NCBI GenBank assembly: GCA_947446285.1
Contig: CANFGH010000008.1
Location: 1 to 55,751, forward strand
DNA from: Chloroflexota bacterium
GTDB lineage: Bacteria > Chloroflexota > UBA11872 > UBA12225
Direction: 5' to 3'
DNA length: 55,751 nucleotides
Both the position numbers and the translations under genes were made by a program. Of the stretch, positions 25,397-34,395 are shown piece by piece. Within the stretch, counting starts at the first letter, position 1. Each line of letters starts with the position of its first letter. The notes beneath the pieces are model-generated. The model saw nothing but the letters and a program-made list of their open reading frames with translations. It searched no databases and had not been told where the DNA came from.

Positions 25397-25403
25397 GCCG
25401 GAT

Positions 25404-26555
25404 GTGAAGACGAACGACATACCTTCGGCCGTACCCCACGCTACTCCGCCCGATGTCCAACCCGCTGGGCTGCGCGCTCACGACTTCCTCCAGCGGCAGG
25501 TGGCGTCAATCCGGCCACGACTGGGTTTGCCGGACCTGATCCGGGCTGGGGTGGACCCGGTCACGTCGCTCCGGGACTGGCAGGCATCGCTGAGGGATGT
25601 CTTGTGGACCATCCTCGGGGTCGATGCAGACGCGGTCAGTCATGCCACCCCGGCGTGGGAGACCATCGAGACGGTCCCCGGTGATGGGTTCGTCAGGCAC
25701 CAGATCCGGTATGCGGGGGTGCTTGGGGGCACGGGCAGTGCGTTCGTGCTGGTGCCGGATGCCGGTGCTCATTCAAGCGTCCCTGATTCCAAACCGTTCG
25801 CCGGCATCGTGGCCTTGCACGGGCACGGGAACATGCTTGGCAAGGAACTGGTGACCGGAGCAGGCGCCGAGATCAACGGCGCGACGCCGGAGGAACTATC
25901 CGAACTCATCGGTCGCTACCACTCGGACTTCGGCGCACGGTTTGCGCGACGGGGATATGTGGTGATCACCCCGGATGCGCTTGGGTTCGGCGAACGCGTG
26001 GCGGACCGTGGGACACAACATCATCAGGCGATGGGGCGGGTGGTGGAGTACCTCGGCTACACGCACACGGGACTTCGCCTGCTCGACGACATTCGTGCGC
26101 TGTCCATCCTGTCGGCATGGCCGGGGGTCGATGCGTCGCGGATCGGGGCGGTTGGCCTATCGGAGGGTGGCAAGCGCACCATGTTCCTGTCAGCGTTCGA
26201 TGAGCGCGTGCGGACTGCGGTGGTGAGTGGCTACTTCACGACCATCCGGCAGGAGGTTGAGGCGTGGAATCGGCTCGGCGGGTGGGATCTCTGCAATTCC
26301 TTGCCGGGGCTGCTGCGGGTTGCCGATTTGCCGGAAATCGCGGCCATGATCGCGCCTCGCCCGCTGTTGATCCAGAATGGTCGTGGTGATCCGCTCTACA
26401 CCTTGGAAGCGGTCGTTGCGGGCTTCGAAACGGTGTCGCGAGCCTATACGGCGGCGGGTGCGCCCGGTTCGGTGTCACTGGACCTGTTCGATGGTGGGCA
26501 CCGGTATGTTTCGGATGGACCAGAGGCATGGTTCGACCGGTGGCTTCCGGCGTGA
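25404..26555 (+). CDS. Alpha/beta hydrolase (acetyl esterase/dienelactone hydrolase-like)
   Basis: A 383-residue alpha/beta hydrolase of the large bacterial esterase group. It has an oxyanion-side HGHG motif, GYVVITPDALGFGER, the nucleophile elbow GLSEGGKR (Ser in G-x-S-x-G), an acidic residue in NGRGDPLY and a catalytic His in DGGHRY near the C-terminus. It probably hydrolyses an ester in the cytosol. No signal peptide is seen. I start it at GTG 25404 from the -10 box. The longer frame from 25218 runs through a palindromic repeat and is unlikely to be translated. Confidence 0.87.
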   Translation: MKTNDIPSAVPHATPPDVQPAGLRAHDFLQRQVASIRPRLGLPDLIRAGVDPVTSLRDWQASLRDVLWTILGVDADAVSHATPAWETIETVPGDGFVRHQIRYAGVLGGTGSAFVLVPDAGAHSSVPDSKPFAGIVALHGHGNMLGKELVTGAGAEINGATPEELSELIGRYHSDFGARFARRGYVVITPDALGFGERVADRGTQHHQAMGRVVEYLGYTHTGLRLLDDIRALSILSAWPGVDASRIGAVGLSEGGKRTMFLSAFDERVRTAVVSGYFTTIRQEVEAWNRLGGWDLCNSLPGLLRVADLPEIAAMIAPRPLLIQNGRGDPLYTLEAVVAGFETVSRAYTAAGAPGSVSLDLFDGGHRYVSDGPEAWFDRWLPA

Positions 26556-26611
26556 CTGCGTCCCGCGTCTCCCAGATTCACATACGCTTCGCTACCGTTC
26601 AGGAGTAACTG

Positions 26612-27757
26612 ATGAGAGAGTTCCGTGTGCCGGGGTTGATCCTGACTGGGTCCGGGTCGTCGCTCGGGATCGGGCGCATTCTCCAGATGCGGGGAGTGCG
26701 TCACGCATTCGTCGTGTCCGACTGGTTCATTCTGGCCACGGCAGGCGCGCGTGCGGTCCTGGCTGCCATCGCTGATGCTGGCGTGCAGGTGACGACCCAT
26801 GACCGGGTGACCGGCGAACCGACGATGGAGATGGTTGAGCGGGCGCATCGGGATTGTGCGACCGCCAGTGCCGATGCAGTAATTGGACTGGGTGGGGGCA
26901 GTGCGATGGACGTCGCCAAGGCGGTTGCCATTCTCATGGCGCACGATGGTCCGTTGTCACGGTTCGAGGGGGCCGAGAAGGTGCCCGGTGGACGCGTGCC
27001 CCTAGCGTGCATCGCGACGACCGCGGGCACAGGGTCGGAGGTCACCCGGTTCGTGATCGTCACCGATGAGGCGCGTGATCGCAAGATGCTGATTTCCAGT
27101 TGGGAGGCGATGCCCGACATTGCGGTGGCCGATCCCGACCTGACGCGCGACGTGCCATCGAGGCCGATGGTCGCAGCGGGTATCGACGCGCTGACCCACG
27201 CAATCGAGTCGTACGTCTCTCGCCGGTCGCAACCGATGACCGATCCGCTTGCGCTGAGTGCGATCGCCCGGTTGTCACGGGCACTGCCACGTGTGCTTGC
27301 GAACCCGCGTGATGACGAATCACGAGCCGAGATGTCGGTTGGGGCGCTCGAGGCTGGGATCGCATTCAGTAACGCGTCGGTCGCCTTGGTACACGGCATG
27401 GCGAGGCCGTTGGGTGCGTACTTCGGGGTCCCTCATGGCATGGCGAATGCGGTGCTTCTTCCGGCGGTGTGCGAGTTCTCTCGCAGGGATGCCATGGACC
27501 GGTATGCGCGGATTGGCGCGGCGATGGGTGTCGGGGACGGTTCCGGCGATGGTCGTGACACGGTGACGGCCATTGCTGACCTGTGCCGGTCTGTCGGGGT
27601 GCCCACACTCTCGGACCTCGGGGTTGCCCGGGATGCGTACGACCTGGTGCTGGGGGCAATGGCGTCCGACGCGATCGCGAGTGGCAGTCCGGCGAATAAT
27701 CCGCGGATTCCCACGGAGACGGAGATCGTGGACCTGTACCGGGCGGTGTGGGCATAG
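26612..27757 (+). CDS. Iron-containing alcohol dehydrogenase
   Basis: A group III (Fe/Zn) alcohol dehydrogenase, 381 residues. The dinucleotide-binding GGGSAMDVAKAVA and the TTAGTGSEVTRFVIV segment are diagnostic. Metal ligands lie in GIDALTHAIE and in VHGMARPLGAYFGVPHGMANA. It would reduce an aldehyde or oxidise an alcohol with NAD(P), possibly acetaldehyde released by PhnX or a dehydratase product. An AGGAG ribosome-binding site precedes ATG 26612. It is followed by two family A palindromes. Confidence 0.92.
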   Translation: MREFRVPGLILTGSGSSLGIGRILQMRGVRHAFVVSDWFILATAGARAVLAAIADAGVQVTTHDRVTGEPTMEMVERAHRDCATASADAVIGLGGGSAMDVAKAVAILMAHDGPLSRFEGAEKVPGGRVPLACIATTAGTGSEVTRFVIVTDEARDRKMLISSWEAMPDIAVADPDLTRDVPSRPMVAAGIDALTHAIESYVSRRSQPMTDPLALSAIARLSRALPRVLANPRDDESRAEMSVGALEAGIAFSNASVALVHGMARPLGAYFGVPHGMANAVLLPAVCEFSRRDAMDRYARIGAAMGVGDGSGDGRDTVTAIADLCRSVGVPTLSDLGVARDAYDLVLGAMASDAIASGSPANNPRIPTETEIVDLYRAVWA

Positions 27758-28121
27758 GTCGGTTTCCAGAGGGTCGTAGTCCGAGACGCGCTTTGGACAT
27801 GCGCTTCACTAATCAGATCCGCCACTGATTGGGAGATGTAATCCCTTCCGACGGAGTTGCGGGATATGCCCCCACCCACAGACCCTCCCACGTTGCGACG
27901 GGAGAGGGGAGGCGAGGTTGGCACAGTCCTCTGCCAGTTCGTGGCTGAGGCCATCGTGTGAGGCCCCCAACCCAGCCCCGTTGCGACTGGATAAGGGAGG
28001 CGCGGTCCGTATCGAGCGGAGATGCGGCGCCGGGCAAGGCCTTGATCTTCAGCGGGTCCGGTGGTAGCGTGGTCGGACGGCGGTGCCGGGAGAGACGGCG
28101 GGCCGCGAGGGAGAGACGGAC
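27758..28121. other. Intergenic region with two family A palindromes
   Basis: No gene is seen. CCCTCCC...GGGAGAGGG (27883-27909) and a weaker copy (27964-27997) lie in tandem, both with GTTGCGAC loops. TAGCGT at 28065-28070 is a possible -10 box for the next gene. Confidence 0.6.
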
Positions 28122-29426
28122 GTGAACCAGTCAGGAGGACGCCGCCTGCTTCGCGGCGCACGCGTATGGGACGGGACAGGGCGCCCGCCGATCTTCCGCG
28201 GGGCTGTCCTCATCGAGGATGGACGGATCCGTGGGATCGGGCCGGTTGCGGATTTCGAGGCCCTGACCGACGTTGCCATCGATGACTTCCCGGGCGCAAC
28301 GATCCTTCCGGGACTGGTCGATGCGCATACCCATCTTGTCGGGTTTGGTGACGGCCGGCCCGGCGACGCGCTTCCCGATGTGACGCCGGAACTCCTCCTG
28401 CTGCAAGCCGCGCGGAACGTGCGGGCACACCTGCACTCGGGGGTCACTACCCTGCGTGACCTGGGGACGCCAGGCCGGATCTCGTTCCAGTTGCGCGAGG
28501 CGGCGAGGCAGGGAATCTGCGAATCACCACGCCTGATCCTCTGCGGGCGTCCGATCACGATCACCGGCGGGCACCTCTGGTACTTCGGCCAGGAGGCTGA
28601 TGGCGTCGAGGGCGTTCGCCAGGCCGTCCGGCAGGTGGTGAAGGAAGGCGCCGACGTCATCAAGATCATCGCGACTGGTGGAAGCACCCGCACGTCGTAC
28701 CCCTACCGGGCGGCCTACACCCCGGCGGAGATGCAGGCGGCGGTTGACGAGGCGCACCGGTTCGGCAAGCCGACGGCGGCCCACTGCGTCTCCATCGAGG
28801 GCATGACCAACGCGCTTGATGCCGGGGTGGAGACGATCATCCACGGGGTCTTCAAGGAACCCGATGGCACTGACCGTTTTGATGAGAAGGTCGCCGGGCG
28901 GATCGCATCTGCGGGTGCGTGGGTGGATTACACGGTGGCCCAGGGTGCAATCCGCTTGCGGACCCTGGAGGCCAAGGCTGCTTCGAACCCTGACGTTCCG
29001 CTGACCGAGGCCGAAACTGACGAGATGGAAGTCCTGGTGGCGTACCGGGCCGTGCGTGAAGACCACTACCGGCGGTTGCGGTCGCTCGGGGCGCGATTCG
29101 TGTGCGGAAGCGACTCCTCTTGGATGTGGTACCCGATGGGCCACTTCGCCGAGGAGATCATCGAATCGGGTGTGTGGGGGTTGCCGGCACTGGATGCCTT
29201 GCGAGGTGGGACCTCGTACTCGGCACAGGTACTGGGAGTTGCGTCGGAGACGGGAAGCCTGGTCCCGGGATTGCGCGCCGACATCCTGGTGGTGGGCGGG
29301 GATCCCCTGCACGACTTGACGGCGTTGCGGAACGTGCAGGCGGTCTATGCGAACGGGTCGCGTGTGACCGGAGCCGGCACCGGACCGGCAATCGATCACG
29401 CAGACGATGAAAGCCCGCACCGATGA
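28122..29426 (+). CDS. Amidohydrolase (imidazolonepropionase/prolidase-like)
   Basis: A 434-residue amidohydrolase. The beta-domain start RLLRGARVWDGTG is followed by the HxH motif VDAHTHLVG, a metal-bridging Lys in VIKIIATGG, His in AAHC and in IIHGV, and Asp in CGSDSSW, so all expected ligands of a binuclear enzyme are present. A C-terminal SLVPGLRADILVVGGDPL strand closes the beta-domain. It would hydrolyse a cyclic amide or dipeptide-like substrate. I prefer GTG 28122 with GGGAGAG upstream; GTG 28083 also opens the frame. Its stop overlaps the next start as ATGA, linking it with the Gfo/Idh gene. Confidence 0.88.
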   Translation: MNQSGGRRLLRGARVWDGTGRPPIFRGAVLIEDGRIRGIGPVADFEALTDVAIDDFPGATILPGLVDAHTHLVGFGDGRPGDALPDVTPELLLLQAARNVRAHLHSGVTTLRDLGTPGRISFQLREAARQGICESPRLILCGRPITITGGHLWYFGQEADGVEGVRQAVRQVVKEGADVIKIIATGGSTRTSYPYRAAYTPAEMQAAVDEAHRFGKPTAAHCVSIEGMTNALDAGVETIIHGVFKEPDGTDRFDEKVAGRIASAGAWVDYTVAQGAIRLRTLEAKAASNPDVPLTEAETDEMEVLVAYRAVREDHYRRLRSLGARFVCGSDSSWMWYPMGHFAEEIIESGVWGLPALDALRGGTSYSAQVLGVASETGSLVPGLRADILVVGGDPLHDLTALRNVQAVYANGSRVTGAGTGPAIDHADDESPHR

Positions 29427-30616
29427 CCGATCGCGGATACACCGTCGGCGTCATCCTGACCGCACATCCCCATACCATCGCGCACTTGCGGACCCTCGAT
29501 GTCCTGCCCGACGTCGAGGCAATCCATGTGGCTGTACTGGACGGGCTTGATCTTTCGACCCTTGACGTGCCCACCCGGAAGGTCGTGCGTACCTACACCT
29601 CCGCGACCGCCCCCCCCATTTCCCATCGCGAGGGGGCAGGGGGTGGGGGTCTTCCCGTCGCTCCGACTGAACCACAGTCGGTTCGTGTTTCCAGTGGCGA
29701 AGCCGCGTTGGCCGGGCTTCTTTCCGAAGCTGCGTCGCTTGATGCGGTGATCGTGTGCGTCCGGACCGACCTGTGCCCGGCAGTCCTTGATGCGTGCATT
29801 GATGCGGGCCTTCCGGCGCTGTTCGAGAAGCCGGGCGCACTTGATGCGGCAACGCTGCATCGACTGGACGCGAAGGCGCGTGGTGCCGGGATCCCTCTCG
29901 GCACCTTCCTGGGTTGGCGCGCGCATCCCGCGGTAGTGCAGGTTCGTGATGCGGTGCGTGACGGCGCCATCGGACACCTGCTTGGCGTCGAGGGGCGGAT
30001 GATTACCTCTCAGGTGCGCTTCCGGGATCCATCGCACTGGCTGTTCCGTCGGGCGACGGCGGGATCGGGGATCCTGTCGTGGCTCGGTTGCCACTTCCTG
30101 GATGCGCTGTGCTTCATGATCGACGACGAGGTGGCAGAGGTCACGGCGTTCGTCGGGAACCGGAACCCGGAGGCCATTGAGGTGGAGGACACCGCCTGTC
30201 TGGCATTGCGGTTCCGGGGCGGGGCACTCGGCACGTTCAATGCGGGGTACCACCTGGTGGGAAGCGTGCCGGGCTACATGGGTGCGTCCTACGACACCTT
30301 CCTGGCCCTGCGCGGGACGTCCGGATTTGCGCGCTTGCCGCTTTCGGAAGGTGCATCGGCGACGCTGATGAGTGAAGCACCGGGATGGCGGGAGGGCGGG
30401 CGTCGCGAGTGGCGTTACGACTTGCCGGCGTCATCGGCGTACCACGGGGTGCCAGGCGAGGAGTTCGTCCGTCAGTTCCTGAGGGCGTCGCGTGCGCGGA
30501 CGGAGGCCCTTGCACCCATCGGGGCCATTGCGCACATTCTGGATATCGTGGAGGCGGCGATCCGGTCATCCGAGACCGGCACGGCGCAACGGGTCGTTCA
30601 GGCGCCGCGAGGCTGA
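29423..30616 (+). CDS. Gfo/Idh/MocA family oxidoreductase with intragenic repeat
   Basis: A 397-residue NAD(P)-dependent sugar or sugar-alcohol dehydrogenase. The N-terminal Rossmann start is atypical (VGVILTAHPHTIAHLRTL). The catalytic region has FEKPGALD, the EKP motif, and GWRAHPAVVQVRDAV. Between a beta-strand (VVRTYTS) and the AALAGLL helix lies an extra segment of about 30 residues rich in Gly/Pro (REGAGGGGLPVAP), encoded by a family A palindrome (29605-29690) that keeps the frame. It overlaps the amidohydrolase by four bases. A second Gfo/Idh gene follows, so the two may oxidise related substrates. Confidence 0.88.
   Translation: MTDRGYTVGVILTAHPHTIAHLRTLDVLPDVEAIHVAVLDGLDLSTLDVPTRKVVRTYTSATAPPISHREGAGGGGLPVAPTEPQSVRVSSGEAALAGLLSEAASLDAVIVCVRTDLCPAVLDACIDAGLPALFEKPGALDAATLHRLDAKARGAGIPLGTFLGWRAHPAVVQVRDAVRDGAIGHLLGVEGRMITSQVRFRDPSHWLFRRATAGSGILSWLGCHFLDALCFMIDDEVAEVTAFVGNRNPEAIEVEDTACLALRFRGGALGTFNAGYHLVGSVPGYMGASYDTFLALRGTSGFARLPLSEGASATLMSEAPGWREGGRREWRYDLPASSAYHGVPGEEFVRQFLRASRARTEALAPIGAIAHILDIVEAAIRSSETGTAQRVVQAPRG
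29605..29690. repeat. Intragenic family A palindrome with extra hairpin
   Basis: A C-run (about 29610-29617) and a G-rich stretch (29632-29650) flank TCCCATCGCG. A second hairpin CCGACTG/CAGTCGG follows at 29663-29681. Unlike all other copies it lies inside a coding frame, which stays open. Confidence 0.7.
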
Positions 30617-30699
30617 TCCTCGCTGCAACCGGCCGGGTGGTGTGGGGGGAAGATCAATGGTGATGGGGTGGGTGAGACGCACATGAAGGAGAGAAATCC

Positions 30700-31818
30700 A
30701 TGAAGATCCATCGTGCCGGGATCGTCGGCCTGACGGGGATAGCGGCGGGGGCGCCGCCGTCGATCCCGGATCCCGTGTTCGGGCATGCGCACGGCGACAA
30801 CCATGCAAGTGGCTACGCGCAGATCCCCAATGTGACGGTGGTCGGTGCGTGCGACCTGGTGCTGGAACGCAATGCCGAGTTCCTGCAGAACTGGGGTCAC
30901 CGTTGGCCGGAGGCGCGCACGTACACCGATTTCCGCATGATGCTTGCCGAAGCGCATCTGGACATCCTGAGTGTTGTCACGCCGGACCATCGTCACGCCG
31001 ACATCGTGGTGGCTGCGTGCGAAGCCGGAGTGAAGGGGATCTACTGCGAGAAGCCGATCGCCACGACCTTGGCCGACGCCGACCGCATCCTGGCTGCGTG
31101 CCGGGCACACGGGGTGGTGCTGTCGATCGATCACACACGGCGTTGGCGCCAAATCTGGCATCAGGCACGCGTGCTGATCCGGTCGGGGGCACTCGGGCCG
31201 TTGCGACGGATCGTGGCGACACTTGCCGGGCCGCGCGCAATGCTGTTCCGCAATGCCACGCATCTGGTGGACACGGTCAACTTCTTCGCCGAAAGCGACC
31301 CGGCGTGGGTGATGTCCGACCTCGACGACACCCATTCCAACTATCCGCCCCGGTATGCGGGTGATGGCGGACGTGATCCGGCCACCGATCCGGGGGCAAG
31401 CGCGTACGTGCGGTACGAGAACGGTGTGCGGGCCTTCATCTGCGCAAACAAGGATGGACTGGCGCGCTTTGAGCTGCGTTTGGACTGCGAACACGGGCGC
31501 ATCTCGGTGGACGATTCATCGGGTGCTGCCGAGGTGACGCAACTCGCTCGGCCAGCACCCGGCGGTGGCGATGCCCAGGGCGATGCCCGTCCAGTCAAGT
31601 GGCTGTTGCCGACGGCACCGGTAGCGACGGGAGGCCTGGAGGCCGGACTGCGTGAAGTGATCTCGCATGTGGAGGCGACGGCACGGGGTGAGTCGCCGGC
31701 ATCACCGCTGGTCTCGACGGGCGAGGACGGACGACGCACCCTCTCCATCCTGCTTGGCATCCTGCAATCGAACCACCGGGGCAATGTGAAGGTCACCTAC
31801 CCGATCGCCGACATGTAA
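30700..31818 (+). CDS. Gfo/Idh/MocA family oxidoreductase
   Basis: A 372-residue dehydrogenase of the same superfamily. The strand VVGACDLVLERN follows a modified Gly-rich start (GIVGLTGIAAG), and CEKPIATTLADADR gives the EKP motif, while HLVDTVNFF carries the usual catalytic-region His-Asp. An internal Gly/Ala-rich segment (RPAPGGGDAQGDARP) is a low-complexity loop. AAGGAGAG precedes ATG 30700. Its closeness to the other Gfo/Idh gene (84 bases) and the FAH-family hydrolase suggests one operon for sugar or inositol-like catabolism. The substrate is not known. Confidence 0.9.
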   Translation: MKIHRAGIVGLTGIAAGAPPSIPDPVFGHAHGDNHASGYAQIPNVTVVGACDLVLERNAEFLQNWGHRWPEARTYTDFRMMLAEAHLDILSVVTPDHRHADIVVAACEAGVKGIYCEKPIATTLADADRILAACRAHGVVLSIDHTRRWRQIWHQARVLIRSGALGPLRRIVATLAGPRAMLFRNATHLVDTVNFFAESDPAWVMSDLDDTHSNYPPRYAGDGGRDPATDPGASAYVRYENGVRAFICANKDGLARFELRLDCEHGRISVDDSSGAAEVTQLARPAPGGGDAQGDARPVKWLLPTAPVATGGLEAGLREVISHVEATARGESPASPLVSTGEDGRRTLSILLGILQSNHRGNVKVTYPIADM

Positions 31819-31853
31819 GGCCGGGCACGGGACAGGAACCCCCTGGCCCGTAA

Positions 31854-31865
31854 ACATAATTATGT
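31854..31865 (+). promoter_or_regulatory. Perfect 12-bp palindrome ACATAATTATGT
   Basis: An AT-rich perfect palindrome in GC-rich surroundings, followed by GTACATAT, about 52 bases before the FAH-family gene. The size suits a dimeric repressor site. No regulator gene is nearby. Confidence 0.5.
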
Positions 31866-31917
31866 GTACATATCGCAACTCCCTCGATGAGGGGGAGGGA
31901 GAAAGAGGGATCCGATC

Positions 31918-32883
31918 ATGAAAATGGGAACCGTCACGCTGACAAACGGGGCACACCGTCTGGTCGCACCTGTGGATGCCCACGATGCGCCGGAGGCGGG
32001 TCCGTGGATTGACCTGCACGCGGCTGGTGTGGCGGCGCACGTCGCGCATCCGCACGTCCTCGGATCGCTCGAGGCACTGCTTGAGGCGGGCGATGAGGGC
32101 TTGCACGCGGCGAAGGTGGCGCTCGACCACGCGCATTCGCATGCCGGGGCCGGGGCGACGTGGATTGTGACGGCCCATGGTGCCCGCTTGCGTGCGCCAA
32201 TCCTGCGCCCGGGCAAGGTGCTTGCCTTGGCCGGGAACTACATGGCGCACCGGACCGAGGGTGCAAGTGGTCTGACGACGCCGGCCGAACAGCTGGTGCC
32301 AGAGGTCTTCTGCAAGCCGATGACATCGATCGTCGGGCATGGAGAGGCGATCCGCATTCCAGGGGCACCCGTGATTGCGACCGACTACGAAGGCGAACTC
32401 GGTGTGGTGATCGGTCGTCGCGGGCATCGCATTTCCGAGGCCGATGCCATGCAGTACGTGGCCGGGTACTTCCCCCTCAACGATGTGTCGGGGCGCAAGC
32501 TTGATCCTGGTATGGATCGTGACCCGGCGCAAGCGGCACGGAATGGGTACTTCGACTGGCTGATTGGCAAGTGGCCCGACACGTTCTGCCCGATCGGGCC
32601 GTGGATGGTGACCGCCGATGAGGTTGCCGATCCCATGAAGTTGCACATGGTGGTGCGTGTGAATGGCGAACAGCGTCAGGAGACTTCGACGGCGATGATG
32701 CTCCATTCCATCGTGCGGACGATTGCGTGGTGCTCGAAGTTCATGACCTTCGAACCGGGAGACATCATTGCAACGGGCACCCCGGCCGGTGTCGGCAGTG
32801 CGCGGGGCATCTTTCTGCAGGCGGGCGATGTGGTCGAGGTGGAGATCGAGGGTCTCGGCATCTTGCGCAACCCGGTGGTTTGA
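31918..32883 (+). CDS. Fumarylacetoacetate hydrolase family protein
   Basis: A 321-residue FAH-fold enzyme. This fold includes 2-keto-3-deoxy-sugar-acid dehydratases, acylpyruvate hydrolases and FAA hydrolase. The metal triad is visible in YEGELGVVIG (E-x-E) with PLNDVSGR supplying the Asp. KPMTSIVGHG and the ATGTPAGVG loop are the usual conserved stretches. Given neighbouring sugar dehydrogenases and dehydratases, a role in converting a 2-keto-3-deoxy acid is plausible but not proven. A GAAAGAGGGA-like ribosome-binding site lies upstream. A palindrome at 31854-31865 may regulate it. Confidence 0.9.
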   Translation: MKMGTVTLTNGAHRLVAPVDAHDAPEAGPWIDLHAAGVAAHVAHPHVLGSLEALLEAGDEGLHAAKVALDHAHSHAGAGATWIVTAHGARLRAPILRPGKVLALAGNYMAHRTEGASGLTTPAEQLVPEVFCKPMTSIVGHGEAIRIPGAPVIATDYEGELGVVIGRRGHRISEADAMQYVAGYFPLNDVSGRKLDPGMDRDPAQAARNGYFDWLIGKWPDTFCPIGPWMVTADEVADPMKLHMVVRVNGEQRQETSTAMMLHSIVRTIAWCSKFMTFEPGDIIATGTPAGVGSARGIFLQAGDVVEVEIEGLGILRNPVV

Positions 32884-33193
32884 GGTCCATAAAGAAGACG
32901 GGCCACCTCCTGCCGGTGTAGACGACTTCCTCCCGCCGGACCCAATCACCCCAGTTTTCAAGGCACTTTGTTTGGCTGTTCGCGGCGATAGTCAGTCCCC
33001 CACCCCCCGCCCCTCCCCCGTTGCGACGGTTGAAGGGGGTGGGTTCGCCCTAGCCGGGGCGTATGCCTTTCCGTGATGATGCGTCCGGAGGGTGTCTTGC
33101 CAAGGGCATCGACGGGCGCCAACTGACCATGCCCTAGCCCGAGGCGAGTACCCACTGGGCCCCTCTCAAATCCGCACAGGAACCTTCACGTTG
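32884..33193. other. Intergenic region with family A palindrome
   Basis: No gene is seen. A family A element lies at 32997-33043 (CCCCCACC facing GGGGGTGGG around GTTGCGACGG). AGGAA near 33179-33183 is a weak ribosome-binding site for the next gene. Confidence 0.55.
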
Positions 33194-34339
33194 ATGACAC
33201 AACTGACGCCGGCCCGGGCGATGACCGCCCCGGCACTTCCAGACCACGCCCCTGTCTTCCTTGCCCCGCGGGGTACGACCCGTCCGTGGTACGACCTGTC
33301 CACCGTCGATCCGATGAGCCTGACCTACGACGATGTCCTGCTTGCGCCCCAGCCTCAGACTGAGGTGGAGAGTCGGCGCCGGGTGGATACGTCAGTGCCG
33401 TTCGGCCCGTGGCGTCTCGACCTTCCAGTGGTGACCGCGCCAATGGACACGATTGTCGGGGACGACATGCTTGCGCTGTTCGAGGAACTTGGCGGGTGCA
33501 CCTTCTGGCCCCGTTGCGACGATCCGGTCGCGGTGGCGATGGCCCACCGGGTGCGGTTCGGTGCTGGCGTGCGGTGTGCGTATTCGATCGGTCTCGGTGA
33601 CCGACCAGAATCGACCATCGAACTGGCCCGTGCGCTTGCCGATGCCGGTGTGCGGATGATCCTGATCGATATCGCGCATGGCGGGCAAGCGCGACTAGTC
33701 AGGACACTCGGCGCCCTGCAATCGCACCCGGACCTTGCCGAGGTCGTCTTCGTGACCGGGAACATCGCGACGGCGTCGCAGGCCCGGTCGTACCTCGAAC
33801 CTGAACCGGTGGCGGCATACGTGCGGGTCGGAGTCGGGTCGGGTGGCCTCTGCACGACGCGCCTGATCGCCGGGACGGGTGTGGGGCAGTTATCGGCCAT
33901 CTTTGACGTAGCCGGGACCGGTTTGCCGGTGATCGCCGACGGTGGTGTGCGACATCCGGGCGACGTGGCAAAGGCGCTGGCGGCGGGGTCTCAGGTGGTG
34001 ATGATCGGGAGCCTCCTCGCGGGGACGGACGAGACACCGGGTGAGGTCATCGACGACGGCCACGGGCCACGCAAGTTCGTGCGTGGGCAGGCCAGTTTCT
34101 CGTACATGATCGACAACCAGATTGCGGTCGACAAGCATCGTGCGCCCGAAGGCGAAGCGGGTTTCGTGCCGGTCAAGGGATCGGCCCGGACAATCCTCAC
34201 GCAGGTGAGTGGCGGACTGCGCTCGGCGATGTCCTACACCGGGGCGGCGAACCTGGCCGAGTTCCGGCGTCGCGCGGTTTTCACCTTGGTGAGCAACGCC
34301 ACGCTGTTCGAGAACCAACCGCACATCTTCCGCCGGTAG
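33194..34339 (+). CDS. IMP dehydrogenase/GMP reductase family protein, probable GMP reductase
   Basis: A 381-residue barrel enzyme of the IMPDH/GMPR family. LTYDDVLLAPQ near residue 43 is the family start. The catalytic loop GSGGLCTTRLIAGTGVGQ carries Cys220. VIADGGVRHPGDVAKALAAG and VMIGSLLAGTDETPGE bind phosphate. No CBS pair is present, unlike most IMPDHs, which points to GMP reductase (GMP to IMP with NADPH) or a related purine salvage enzyme. An N-terminal extension of about 35 residues is not part of the barrel. I choose ATG 33194; a frame to 33092 has no support. Confidence 0.87.
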   Translation: MTQLTPARAMTAPALPDHAPVFLAPRGTTRPWYDLSTVDPMSLTYDDVLLAPQPQTEVESRRRVDTSVPFGPWRLDLPVVTAPMDTIVGDDMLALFEELGGCTFWPRCDDPVAVAMAHRVRFGAGVRCAYSIGLGDRPESTIELARALADAGVRMILIDIAHGGQARLVRTLGALQSHPDLAEVVFVTGNIATASQARSYLEPEPVAAYVRVGVGSGGLCTTRLIAGTGVGQLSAIFDVAGTGLPVIADGGVRHPGDVAKALAAGSQVVMIGSLLAGTDETPGEVIDDGHGPRKFVRGQASFSYMIDNQIAVDKHRAPEGEAGFVPVKGSARTILTQVSGGLRSAMSYTGAANLAEFRRRAVFTLVSNATLFENQPHIFRR

Positions 34340-34356
34340 CGCGGGGGGATGCATGC

Positions 34357-34391
34357 AACCCCCTCCCACGTTGCGACCCGAGAGGGGCGTT
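34357..34391. repeat. Family A palindrome, copy 7
   Basis: CCCCTC (34360-34365) faces GAGGGG (34382-34387), with AAC/GTT pairing outside and GTTGCGAC in the loop. It separates the convergent GMP reductase-like and MoaA genes and could also act as a weak terminator. Confidence 0.6.
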
Positions 34392-34395
34392 GGGC

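Noticed and set aside
25218-25403. A 62-residue N-terminal extension of the alpha/beta hydrolase
   Set aside because: It translates a palindromic repeat; a -10 box just before GTG 25404 shows transcription starts there.
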